From positions 227,809,782 through 227,873,781 of the forward strand of contig OX465600.1 in the NCBI GenBank assembly GCA_950022295.1: a stretch of DNA of 64,000 nt. Reading direction: 5' to 3'. The notes below the pieces were generated by a model. It saw only the letters and a program-made list of their open reading frames with translations. It searched no databases and was not told the DNA's origin. The translations under genes and the position numbers were made by a program. The DNA is from Bromus sterilis. Its lineage: Eukaryota > Streptophyta > Magnoliopsida > Poales > Poaceae. Below, piece after piece: positions 43,947 to 55,301 of this stretch; position 1 is the stretch's first letter; each line of letters opens with the position of its first letter.

Positions 43947-46110
43947 TCTTTTTGCTTTGTGCCTAGCTCAAAGGCGTAAAAGCAAGAGCTTGTTGGGAGG
44001 CAACCCAATTTGTTTTTCCTTCTGTTTTTAGTGGTCTTGATGTTTGTTACTACTTTAGCAACATCATTGTATCTTTATTTTCCAAGCTTTGTACCAAGTT
44101 TAGCCTCTGATTCCAAGAAAGTTCAAAAGTTGTGACATGCTGTCCAGAAACAGATTATGTCTGCTTGACGGAAAAGTTCGCGAAAAATCACCATATCATC
44201 TTTTTATCTTAATTTGTTTGACAGTATGCTCCGTAGAAATTGGATTTCGGGCATCTGTTCTTTTTTTTTTATTTGAGTTGCAGAAGTATTCCAAAAAATT
44301 CTTTACTCTTTGATGTTCTGTTTTTCCCAGGTTCTGTCCTGTTTTGTCATTTCTCAGTTTTTTGAATCTTAAGCTTGCTTTTTATTTGCAATTTCTTTTG
44401 GGCAGTCAAGAAAAACAGTAGTCCTTCCTGAAAATCTTTATTTCCAGTAGAGGTTAACTATTTTAATAGGATTACTAACCTCTCTAATCAGCTTATGATG
44501 AGTTATGTATGAAGGGAGTTTTCAAGTGTGCAAAGAAAGATGATGGAAGAAGATCCAGGAGTGTCAAACGCTCAAGCTTGGGGATGCTGCCATGCACGCC
44601 CAACAAATATTCAAATAGACTCAAGCGTCTAAGCTTGGGGATGCCCCCGATGCATCCCCTTCTCCATCAAAAATTATTAGTTCGTCCTTCGTTCCACTAT
44701 ATTTTTATCACTTCATGCATTATGTGCTATGCTTGGATCATCTTGCTCTTTACTTTTTAGTTTTCTTTAGCTTTGCTTGTTGTTCATAACAAGTTAGAAC
44801 CCAACTTTCTTTGTGTGGGAGATAAACACGCTCCACTTTAACCTAGAACATATCATAGGATTTTCATGCTTATCTTTGATGTGAGTGTTCTTTATCTTTT
44901 CGTAGTTGTTGTCATGTGTAGCTCTTATAGTTTTCATGCTTATTCCTTTTCAAGAGCTTTTTATTAGTTTGTTGCTGGAACTCTCTATAGTTTTCATGCT
45001 TACCTTGTTTAGAGAGTTTTCCTATTGCATTGAGTTGCGTGTATTGACTTGAAAGTAGGTAATTGAAGGTTGTTATTCGATGAGAGTAGTAACTTGCAAT
45101 AGTTTTGAGGTATTGTTGTGAGTAATTTTTGAACTTTTGGTGTCAAGAGATTTAGCCTATTAGTGATAGATGTCGTATTTTGGGCAATCCGTGTTTATTT
45201 TTGAAAACTACAAAAAACTAGTTGAGAACTCTAGCTACTAGATGGATCACTAATCTCTGGAGGGTCGAATATTAGAGTACACTCACGTACCATGAGTCAA
45301 AGATACTCAAGGATAACCAAACCCCCATACACTCCTCCTCGGGGTACTTGTATCTTTGTCAACCTCCTGATTAGACTGAGAGTTACCGATAATAAGTGCA
45401 TGAGTTCTTCGGACTAATGTGACTATTCAATTGTTGACACTTCCACCACCCATATGTTGCTAGCCTCTTCGGTACCGTGCATTGCCCTTTCTCACCTCGA
45501 GAGTTGGTGCATACTTCGCCAGTGCATCCAAACCCTTGGCATGATACGCTCTATCATCATAAGGCTCATTATATCTTTCCTCAAAACAGCCACCATACCT
45601 ACCTACAAGGCATTTCCATAGCCTTTCTCAGATACATTGCCATGCAACATACATCTTCTCATGACTTGATATTCATGTCATACATGCTTTTGCTTGATCG
45701 ATGAGCCGCATGATAGTTGGGCCTTGCCCTAATCATTGCTACATGACGTGCTAGTATCATTGCATATCCTGCTACACTGGCAGAGGCATACATTTGCATA
45801 TATCATGATAGCTACATTTTCTTTATGTTGAGTACTTTTGTAAAGTGTGAAAGATCTTCTGTACTTTTTGTAATATATAGAGTGTTGCCCCTAAAGTGAG
45901 GAAAATATCCCAAAGATGACAAAATCAAAAGATCCCAAAGAGGAAAAATGACAGTTAAATAGAAAGAGCCATGGAGGCCACCAAAAATACAAAAAAAAGA
46001 AAAAAAAGAGAAGGGGGCACACTACTATTCCTTTTGAGAGATCCACACTCATACTCCATCTTATATACCTTTGTACTCCATAGAGATTATCATACATGCA
46101 TATAACTATG
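43947..46110 (+). mobile_element. Element F 3' non-coding internal region, part 1
   Basis: Holds the TTGGG/CCCAA hairpin (43993-44008), two PPT-like copies (about 44573 and 44632, the second with a GGGGATGC/GCATCCCC hairpin), and the antisense ORF region, here broken by an early stop. Element L interrupts it at 46110 in CTATG. Confidence 0.8.
46106..46110 (+). repeat. Left target-site duplication of element L (CTATG)
   Basis: CTATG is repeated at 54571-54575; joining the flanks restores the CTATGTGGGGACCC seen in J and A. Confidence 0.95.
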
Positions 46111-47823
46111 TGTTGGATATGTGCCCTAGAGACAAATTAATAAAGATATTTGTCACATATCCGTTTTGTTCATAATACGTTTTATACTGTGCTATAACTG
46201 TATTACTTGGAAATACTAATACAGGTGTAGTATAAAACATGGTCCGTAGTTTAACTCGGGTAAACTATCTCATTGGGAAATTGATTGATCAAGCTTTCCT
46301 GATCATGGCGACACTTAAGTCCATTGACAATGAGGTCATATCATTAGGGGAATGATGTGATGGACAGACACCCACCTAAAGTAATGCAATGATATCGAGT
46401 CACATAGTTCAGCGTTGCTATGACTTTGTAACGTATGGCTTAGTCCTTAGACCGTAATGATCATACGTAATCATGATCTATGAGGAGACTTTGATTTGTA
46501 TCCCACCGCCTGACTGAAATATGCTGGCTATAACGGAGCACTTTGGGTATTCCGAAATAGATGGTTGATGAGTATGTTAATAGATCAAAGCGGGATTTGT
46601 CAGTCCTTGTGACAGGACAGGTACTCTGGGCCCACTCGGTGATATTGCATCAACCCCTTGCAAGGAAGTGACTAGGTCACAAGAGATGCAATGATCATGG
46701 ACGAGAGAAGTTGTTTGTCGTGAACGAGATGTGAACACGGTATGTGGGATACCGACGATCGAACCTCGGACAAACAAAGTACCGCAGAACAAAGGGATTA
46801 CGTCGTATCGTTAACGGTTTCCAAAAGCGATCGAAGCTCATTCGATGGAAGCGCAGGGGCTGTCAAGGATTGTAACCAGGTCCAACTGACTAGTCATTGG
46901 TCCATGAGAAGAGTCTCGACCATGTCTGCTGTTTCCCGGACCGTTAGGGTGTTACACTTAAGGGCAATCGATGCATAGGACAGTTACGGGATCAATCGGT
47001 GAAATAGGAGAAATCACCGGAATAGTTCCGGAGGAGGACGGAATGGTTTCCGGACATTTTGAATAGTTCAAAATAAAGTTTAATTGTTTTAATAATGTTT
47101 TTATTATTTAATTATCTAAATTAAATATTTAAAACTTATTAAATAATTAAAATAATGGAAAAAGGCTATATGGGCTTTAGAGGCCCATTAGGGGAGGAGG
47201 GGGTTCCCCCCCTTGGGCTTGGCGCCAAGGGGTGGGGCCCAACCCCCCCTAGGCCGGCGCACCCCTCCCCCCTTGGGGGTTTAGTCCCACATGGGGGAGG
47301 GAAGAGGGATCACACCCCCCCTTGGCCTTTATATAGAGGGGTAGACCCCCCTTTTTCCATACAACAATTGATCTCCTTCTTCTTCCTTCTCCATTTCCGG
47401 AAGTGGACTCCCCTTGTTTGGAGTCTGCACCAGGATTGGAGTTCTCCACCATAAGGCAGGCCGTCGCTCTGCCGGAGTCGGGATCCGTAGCCGTCTTCTT
47501 TCCGCTGCTCGCCTGGTTCCGAGCCCGGGAGGAACATCGATTGTGCCGTACGTGTATAATCCCTTCGAGGCATTACACCTGTGGTGCTGCTTCGTCGCTG
47601 GAGGTTTACCGGGAGTCATCCTCGCCGGTGGTGGTCTTCTACACGACAGGGAGGTCGTAGTTCTGAGTCGACGCCAACCACGTTCGTAAGAACGTTTCCT
47701 GCTTTCGGTCTTCAAAGGTATGAACACCGATTCCCTCTGTTACTTTACATCGCCATAGCATAGATCTTGGGTTCGGGTACCGTAGGTGTGAAAAATTTGT
47801 GTTTTCTGCCCCGTATCCCAACA
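46111..47823 (+). repeat. Element L 5' LTR
   Basis: TGTTGGATATG…TATCCCAACA. It includes a nearly pure A/T block (about 47055-47155), then a GC-rich region with the palindrome CTTGGCGCCAAG (47218-47229), then TTTATATAGA at 47328-47337 as TATA box. ORFs in it recur in the other LTR and overlap each other on both strands; I do not call genes. Confidence 0.95.
47328..47337 (+). promoter_or_regulatory. TATA box of L 5' LTR
   Basis: TTTATATAGA after a C-rich run; repeated at about 54075-54084 in the 3' LTR. Confidence 0.65.
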
Positions 47824-47824
47824 G

Positions 47825-47837
47825 TGGTATCATGAGC
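47825..47837 (+). other. Primer-binding site of element L (with one extra base)
   Basis: TGGTATCATGAGC: the initiator-Met site TGGTATCAGAGC with a T inserted after eight matching bases. D, C and B in this window have the exact form. Confidence 0.75.
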
Positions 47838-48795
47838 TAGCTATGCGTAGATGTATTGTACGGATAGAACACATCTAGGATGTGGGCATCGAATCTTCAT
47901 TCGTTACCCTCCCACGTGTACTCATTCCGCATTGCGGCAATGTTTGATGAAGCGGCCCCCGACCGACCTTACGCGTTTACGCGAGACTGGTTCCACGCTT
48001 GACATATGGCTTGTACCATATAAAGTGGCTGGGGGGTGTCTGTCTCTCTGCATTAGCGATGCGAAGATGTTTGCAACGGAGGGCCCCGACAGGGGTGTAA
48101 CAGAGACGAATAAGAGACGGTGTTGTGGCTTGTTTTTCGCAGGATGGAAATCGGTTCTGTCTCTCGAAACCCCTAGCAGCCACGTAAAACTTGCACAAGC
48201 TAAAGTAGAAAGACGTTCTAACTTTGCTTTGCATGAAGGGGGATCATAGGTTGTATGATTTAAAGTTTTACTTCCTGTTTTATGCTAGTATGCTAGATAC
48301 ATCGACGGTAGCACGAAACAGGACCATCTCTCACAATACCAACATTGTGTTCTCCCTTTTTGATGGGCACCACCTGGAAGGTTCTCCCATATGGCTTGAT
48401 GCTCCGTACATACCGGAGTTGTCCTACATATTCAACGGAGCTCGCATGAGGTTGGGTTCGGCGAGCCTGGCATATGCAGATATGGCCTTGCCTAAACAAC
48501 TAACATCAAGGTTGGATTGGCAGGCTTGACGTATGTAGATGCGGGCCTGGAACACAGAAGACCGAAAGGTCGAGCACGAGTCACATGCCAGATGTGATTG
48601 GCTTAGAGGCCTACCTGGTTCACATACTGGGCCGTACATATCGGGGGAGGTATGGGGGCTGGGATTGTGTAATCACTTAGTTAAATTGAGAGGTGTTTAT
48701 CTAAGTGGGAGCTTTCTAGAATTTTAAGATTAAATTGAAACTCCACATTATGAACAAAAGTCTAAATATGTATCATTGTGAATCCAACCTTGTAG
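47838..48795 (+). other. Untranslated leader of element L
   Basis: About 960 bp between primer site and gag. It holds several short upstream frames (for example 47851-48249, 132 codons), none with a recognisable motif. Long leaders of this kind are normal in BARE1-type elements. Confidence 0.6.
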
Positions 48796-51700
48796 ATGGC
48801 AGCACCTCGCCCCTCGTTCAACTTAGGATCATTCCTAGAGAAAGATAAGCTAAAAACAGATGGGACAAACTTCACCAACTGGTTCCGCACCCTGAGGATT
48901 CTCCTCGTTCCCCTCAAAACGGCATACGTACTAGAGGACGCGTTAGGTGACGCACCAGCAGAGGATGCCAGTCAGGACGAGAAGAATGTCTATCTCTCCA
49001 GGACTGATGATTACAACCTTGTCCAGAGTGGCATGCTCTACTCCATGGAGGCTGAGCTGCAGAAACGCTTTGAGAGGATGGGTGCATATGAGATTATCAC
49101 CGACCTCAAGGCGGTCTTCGCACCTCAAGCCAGGGCTGAACGGTACGAGGCTTCTGAAGCCTTCTTCTCAGCAAAGATGGATGAGCACGGCAGCGTGAGT
49201 GAGCACGTGGTCAAAATGTCTGGCTACGTTCAGCGCTTGAATGCTCTGGAATGTCAGATTCCAGATGAACTTGCGGTTGATAGGGTGTTGCAGTCGCTTC
49301 CCCTAGCTACAAAGGCATTGTGCTGAACTACAACATGCAGGGGATGACCAAAACCCCTTCTGAGTTGTTCGCCATGCTAAAGAGCGCTGAGGTTGAAATC
49401 AAGAAGGAGCACGCCGTCTTCATGGTCAACAAGACCACTGACTTCAAGAAGTCAAGCAGACGGGAGAAGGCCAGGAGAGGTGGCCCCAGGAGGGATGGCA
49501 AGTCAGTTGCCGCTCCTCCCAAGGCACCCAAGCCTAAACTCGAAGTGGAGTGCTTCTACTGCAAGGGTGAAGGTCACTGGAAGCGCAACTGTCCCAAGTA
49601 CCTAAAGGACAAGAAGGCTGGCAAGGTCACCAAGAGAGACGAAGGTATATTTGATATACATATTGTTGATCTTCTCTTGACAAGCGTTGGGAACACATCC
49701 TGGATATTTGATACAGGATCTGTCGCTCATATTTCTAATTCCATTCAGGGACTAAGTAATAGGAGACGCTTGGTCAAAGATGAAGTGACGATGCGTGTGG
49801 GGAATGGCTGCCAGATTGAAGTCTTGGCGGTCGGCACGAAGCATCTTAGTCTCCCTTCGGGATTGGTTTTAGTTCTGAATAATGTTACTATGTACCCGCG
49901 TTGAGTGTGAACGTCGTGAGTGGTTCTTTCTTGAAGCGAGACCACAATTCTTTTAAGTCCGATACAATTGGTTGTTCGATTTATAAGGATGATATGTTTT
50001 ATATTCAGGCACCGGAGTCGCATGGTTTATTCATACTTAATCTCGATGGTGACGTGAGTCACGTTAACAATATTGAGGCCAAAAGATTGAAGAATAATGA
50101 AGATCACATGATGATGTGGCATTGCCGACTTGGTCATATTGGTGTAAAACGCATGGAGAAGCTCCATAAGGATGGACTTCTTGACTCATTGGATTTTGGA
50201 TCCCTTGATACATGTGAACAATGCCTCATGGGCAAAATGACAAGGACTTCATTCAATGGTGTGATGGAGCGTGCGGATGTCTTATTGGGGATCATACACA
50301 CGGATGTATGTGGACCCATGAACATCCCCACTCGCAATGATCTTCGTTACTTCGTGACCTTTACTGATGACTTGAGTAGATATGGGTATATTTACTTGAT
50401 GAAGCACAAGTCTGAAACCTTTGAAAAGTTCAAGGAATTTCAGAATGAGGTCGAAAATCAACTCGGAAGGAAAATCAAGCACCTTCGATCGGATCGAGGT
50501 GGCGAGTATTTGAGTCACGAGTTTGGCAATCATCTGAAGTCTTGTGGCATAGTACCACAGCTTACGCCGGCAGGCACACCTCAGAGAAACGGTGTAGCTG
50601 AGCGACGTAATCGAACCCTATTGGATAGTGTACGATCGATGATGTCTCATACTGATTTGCCTGTGTCATTCTGGGGGTATGCATTAGAAACCGCCATTCA
50701 TATTCTTAATAGGGCACCATCCAAATCCGTAAAGACAACACCATTTGAAGAATGGCATGGCACTAAACCTGAGTTGTCTCACCTGAAGATTTGGGGTTGT
50801 GAGGCTTATGTTAGGAAACTACAGCCTGACAAACTTGAATCCAAGGCGGATAAGTGCATCTTTGTGGGCTATCCCAAGGAAACTTGTGGGTACACCTTCT
50901 ACAACAAGTCTGACAGCAAAACGTTTGTTGCCAAGACGGGACACTTTCTTGAGAAGGAGTTTCTCGCGAAAGAGTTGAGTGGGAGGAAAATAGACCTCGA
51001 TGAAGTAACTGACCAATCACTCCAATTGGATGAAATGGCTACGGAATATGTTCTGGAACCATCTTCCACAGTGGGAGTTGAAGAGAATGGCCAGAACGAC
51101 ATTCATAACGATCATGACATTCACGATGATCATGATGAGAATGAAGAGGAACCTTTTATGCCCCGTAGGTCATCAAGAGTCTGTCAACCTACTGAGTTTT
51201 ACGGACAGCTTGTGAATGCAATCTCGGCTGTTGAGTCAGATGAACCTACGAGTGACAAAGAAGCAATGGAGGGACCCGAGTCCGAGAAATGGCTTGAAGC
51301 CATGAAATCCGAAATAGACTCCATGTACACCAACAAAGTATGGACTTTGGTGGATATTCCCGAGGACCGCAAGGCCGTCGAGAATAAATGGATTTTCAAG
51401 AAAAAGACTGACGCAGACGGAAACGTATCTGTCTACAAAGCTCGACTTGTCGCGAAGGGTTTCCGACAAATTCAAGGAGTTGACTACGAGGAGACATTCT
51501 CTCCTGTAGCGATGATAAAGTCTATTCGTATCCTACTAGCTATAGCTGCATATCATGATTACGAGATATGGCAGATGGATGTGAAAACTGCATTCCTAAA
51601 TGGCAACATTGAGGAAGAGTTGTATATGATGCAACCAGAGGGGTTTGTCGATCCAAGGAATGCTGGTAAGGTTTGCAAGCTTCAACGGTCCATCTATGGG

Positions 51701-52825
51701 TTGAAGCAAGCATCTCGGAGCTGGAATCTTTGATTTGATGAGGTCATTAAAGCTTTTGGATTTGTCCAAAACGTCGAAGAGTTCTGCGTCTATAAGAAAC
51801 TGAGTGGGAGCTCTGTAGCATTCCTTGTGTTATATGTGGATGACATATTACTAATAGGGAACGATAAGAAATTCTTAGAGGAAGTGAAGGAATATCTAAA
51901 TGGACAATTTTCCATGAAGGACCTAGGTGAAGCTGCGTACATACTGGGGATTAAGATCTATAGAGATAGACCTAATCGGAGGTTGGCCTTGAGTCAGAAT
52001 ACTTATATTGACAAGATTTTGAAAAGGTTCAAAATGGATGACTCCAAGAGAGGTCTCTTGCCAGTCATAAAAGGTGTCAAATTAAGCGTGACTCAATGCC
52101 CGACCACAGCTAAAGAGAAAGAGGAGATGTCCTCAAAGCCCTATGCCTCAGCCATAGGTTCTCTCATGTATGCTATGTTATGTACCAGACCGGATTTAGC
52201 GCTGGCCATTAGTATGACTAATCGCTACCAGAGTAATCCGGGAATGGCCCATTGGACAGCAGTGAAGAACATCCTTAAGTACTTGAGAAGAACCAAGGAT
52301 CTCTTTCTTGTTTATGGAGGAGTTGATGAGGAGCTCACCGTAAAGGGTTACGTTGACGCAAGCCTCGGCTCAGACCTAGATGACTCGAAATCCCAGACGG
52401 GATATGTCTTCATGTTGAACGGTGGCGCGATTAGCTGGAGGAGCGGCAAACAGTCAGTCGTCGCTCAATCTTCAATGGAGTCAGAGTATATTGCCGCTTG
52501 CGAAGCGTCAAACGAGGCGCTGTGGCTGAAGAAGTTCGTGATCGAGCTTGACGTCTTTCCCAGTTGCACTGACCCCGTGGGAATCTACTGCGACAACACG
52601 GGTGCCATTGCTAACGCGAAGGAGCCAAGAACTCACTCTACAGCCAAGCACATCCTCCGAAAGTTCCATGTGACGCGAGACTACGTCAGGGATGGACACA
52701 CTAGGATTCACAAGATACATACGGATCTGAACGCAGCAGACCCGATGACTAAACCTCTTCCACAGGGCAAGTTTGAAGAACACCGAGAGACCATTGGTGT
52801 TAGATACATACCTGATGTAAACTAG
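48796..52825 (+). pseudogene. Copia gag-pol polyprotein of element L, three lesions
   Basis: ATG at 48796 opens gag (MAAPRPSFNLGSFLEKDK; GTNFTNWFRTLRI). A one-base deletion in a C-run near 49301 shifts frame; the next segment carries the CCHC knuckle CFYCKGEGHWKRNC (49550-49591) and protease motif FDTGSVAHIS. A second one-base deletion near 49882 shifts into the frame 49901-52825, with integrase zinc finger (WHCRLGH…CEQC), core residues HTD, RSDRGGEY and NGVAERRNRTLL, reverse transcriptase (KTAFLNG; YVDD at 51833-51844) and RNase H (YVDAS, SSMESEY, CDNTGAI). That frame has one stop, TGA 51731-51733, most simply a CGA-to-TGA change. Without lesions it would be about 1,343 codons, normal for this group. 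All catalytic motifs look intact, so loss of function is recent. Confidence 0.9.
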
Positions 52826-52844
52826 TGTAATTTGTACTCTAGTG

Positions 52845-52856
52845 CAAGTGGGAGAC
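52845..52856 (+). other. Polypurine tract of element L
   Basis: CAAGTGGGAGAC immediately before the 3' LTR, identical to the tract in D. Confidence 0.8.
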
Positions 52857-54570
52857 TGTTGGATATGTGCCCTAGAGACAAATTAATAAAGATATTTGTC
52901 GCATATCCGTTTTGTTCATAATACGTTTTATATTGTGCTATAACTGTATTACTTGGAAATACTAATACAGGTGTAGTATAAAACATGGTCCGTAGTTTAA
53001 CTCGGGTAAACTATCTCATTGGGCAATTGATTGATCAAGCTTTCCTGATCATGGCGACACTTAAGTCCATTGACAATGAGGTCATATCATTAGGGGAATG
53101 ATGTGATGGACAGACACCCACCTAAAGTAATGCAATGTGATCGAGTCACATAGTTCAGCGTTGCTATGACTTTGTAACGTATGGCTTAGTCCTTAGACCG
53201 TAATGATCATATGTAATCACGATCTATGAGGAGACTTTGATTTGTATCCCACCGCCTGACTGAAATATGCTGGCTATAACGGAGCACTTTGGGTATTCCG
53301 AAATAGATGGTTGATGAGTATGTTAATAGATCAAAGCGGGATTTGTCAGTCCTTGTGACAGGACAGGTACTCTGGGCCCACTCGGTGATATTGCATCAAC
53401 CCCTTGCAAGGAAGTGACTAGGTCACAAGAGATGCAATGATCATGGACGAGAGAAGTTGTTTGTTGTGAACGAGATGTGAACACGGTATGTGGTATACCG
53501 ACGATCGAACCTCGGACAAACAAAGTACCGCAGAACAAAGGGATTACGTCGTATCGTTAACGGATTCCAAAAGCGATCGAAGCTCATTCGATGGAAGCGC
53601 AGGGGCTGTCAAGGATTGTAACCAGGTCCAACTGACTAGTCATTGGTCCATGAGAAGAGTCTCGACCATGTCTGCTGTTTCCCGGACCGTTAGGGTGTTA
53701 CACTTAAGGGCAATCGATGCATAGGACAGTTACGGGATCAATCGGTGAAATAGGAGAAATCACCGGAATAGTTCCGAAGGAGGACGGAATGGTTTCCGGA
53801 CATTTTGAATAGTTCAAAATAAAGTTTAATTGTTTTAATAATGTTTTTATTATTTAATTATCTGAATTAAATATTTAAAACTTATTAAATAATTAAAATA
53901 ATGGAAAAAAGGCTATATGGGCTTTAGAGGCCCATTAGGGGAGGAGGGGGTTCCCCCCCTTGGGCTTGGCGCCAAGGGGTGGGGCCCAACCCCCCCTAGG
54001 CCGGCGCACCCCTCCCCCCTTGGGGGTTTAGTCCCACATGGGGGAGGGAAGAGGGATCACACCCCCCCTTGGCCTTTATATAGAGGGGTAGACCCCCCTT
54101 TTTCCATACAACAATTGATCTCCTTCTTCTTCCTTCTCCATTTCCGGAAGTGGACTCCCCTTGTTTGGAGTCTGCACCAGGATTGGAGTTCTCCACCATA
54201 AGGCAGGCCATCGCTCTGCCGGAGTCGAGATCCGTAGCCGTCTTCTTTCCGCTGCTCGCCTGGTTCGGAGCCCGGGAGGAACATCGATTGTGCCGTACGT
54301 GTATAATCCCTTCGAGGCATTACACCTGTGGTGCTGCTTCGTCGCTGGAGGTTTACCGGGAGTCATCCTCGCCGGTGGTGGTCTTCTACACGACAGGGAG
54401 GTCGTAGTTCTGAGTCTACGCCAACCACGTTCGTAAGAACGTTTCCCGCTTTCGGTCTTCAAAGGTATGAACACTGATTCCCTCCGTTACTTTACATCGC
54501 CATAGCATAGATCTTGGGTTCGGGTACCGTAGGTGTGAAAAAATTGTGTTTTCTGCCCCGTATCCCAACA
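52857..54570 (+). repeat. Element L 3' LTR
   Basis: TGTTGGATATG…CCCAACA, about 99% identical to the 5' LTR. Followed at once by the CTATG duplication. Confidence 0.95.
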
Positions 54571-54575
54571 CTATG
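54571..54575 (+). repeat. Right target-site duplication of element L (CTATG)
   Basis: Perfect match to 46106-46110. Confidence 0.95.
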
Positions 54576-55301
54576 TGGGGACCCTTACACTATAGAACTT
54601 GTCTTGTATATTCCAATGATGAGCCTCCTCAAATGAGTTCTAGGTCTTCTTGAGCAAGCAAGTTTGATCCACCCCCACTAGTTCCATTGGAGGGCTTACC
54701 TTAGCTCATATGTCCATCCGTTGCATGGAAATCCCTAATCCTCACATCATATCTACCATTTGGCTTTCGCTCGCCTATGATTGTCCTCATTGATGTGATC
54801 CTTTCACACCTTTTTGTCTTCCTTCCCCGGTCATTTTTCTCATTCACCGTTTAAGTGTCAACTTTCTTGCTCACGCTCATCCATTGCATGAGTGCTCAAA
54901 GTCGAAAGGGAGTGGATCAGTTAGACTTGTACCAGGCTAGTGGTCTGGGGACCAGTCCAGGTAAGATTCCAAAGGAGACCAAGTGTGAAACTTTAGTGGA
55001 TTGAGTTCTCAACAAAATAAATAGTATGTTTTACGCTCTAAACCCATCTCCCACTTCTTGCACGCAAACACCATTTGGTGACATTCGAGTCATGGACAGC
55101 GAAAGCTCTTGCACCTTTATGTTCTTATGTTGCCTATTTCAATGCTAATATAGACTCTTGCTTGTTATGACTTGAACTGAATTACATATCTTTGTTTCCT
55201 TACTTAGAAGTTCTTATATGCTTTGTAGCATGTCACCACAGAAATTATGCTTGTTATCATTTACCTACTCGAGGACGAGTAGGAATTAAGCTTGGGGATG
55301 T
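54576..55301 (+). mobile_element. Element F 3' non-coding internal region, part 2
   Basis: Continues F after L and aligns with the last 700 bp of J, E and A. The shared sense ORF is disrupted here by small indels. It ends in AAGCTTGGGGATGT (55288-55301). Confidence 0.85.

Larger units (their letters stand above)
46111..54570 (+). mobile_element. Element L: full-length copia retrotransposon
   Basis: 8,460 bp, TG…CA ends, perfect CTATG duplication. LTRs 46111-47823 and 52857-54570 (1,713 and 1,714 bp) with about 20 differences by eye (roughly 1.2%), indicating recent insertion. Primer site, long leader, gag-pol and polypurine tract are in canonical copia order (gag, protease, integrase, reverse transcriptase, RNase H). 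The LTR start TGTTGGATATGTGCCC and gag place it near, but not in, the BARE1/Angela group represented by D. Confidence 0.95.

Noticed and set aside
47155..47727. Cluster of 85-132-codon ORFs (repeated at 53917-54474)
   Set aside because: All inside the LTR of L, overlapping in several frames and both strands; no recognisable product.
47851..48249. 132-codon ORF upstream of L gag
   Set aside because: In the untranslated leader, no motif; BARE-type leaders commonly contain such upstream frames.
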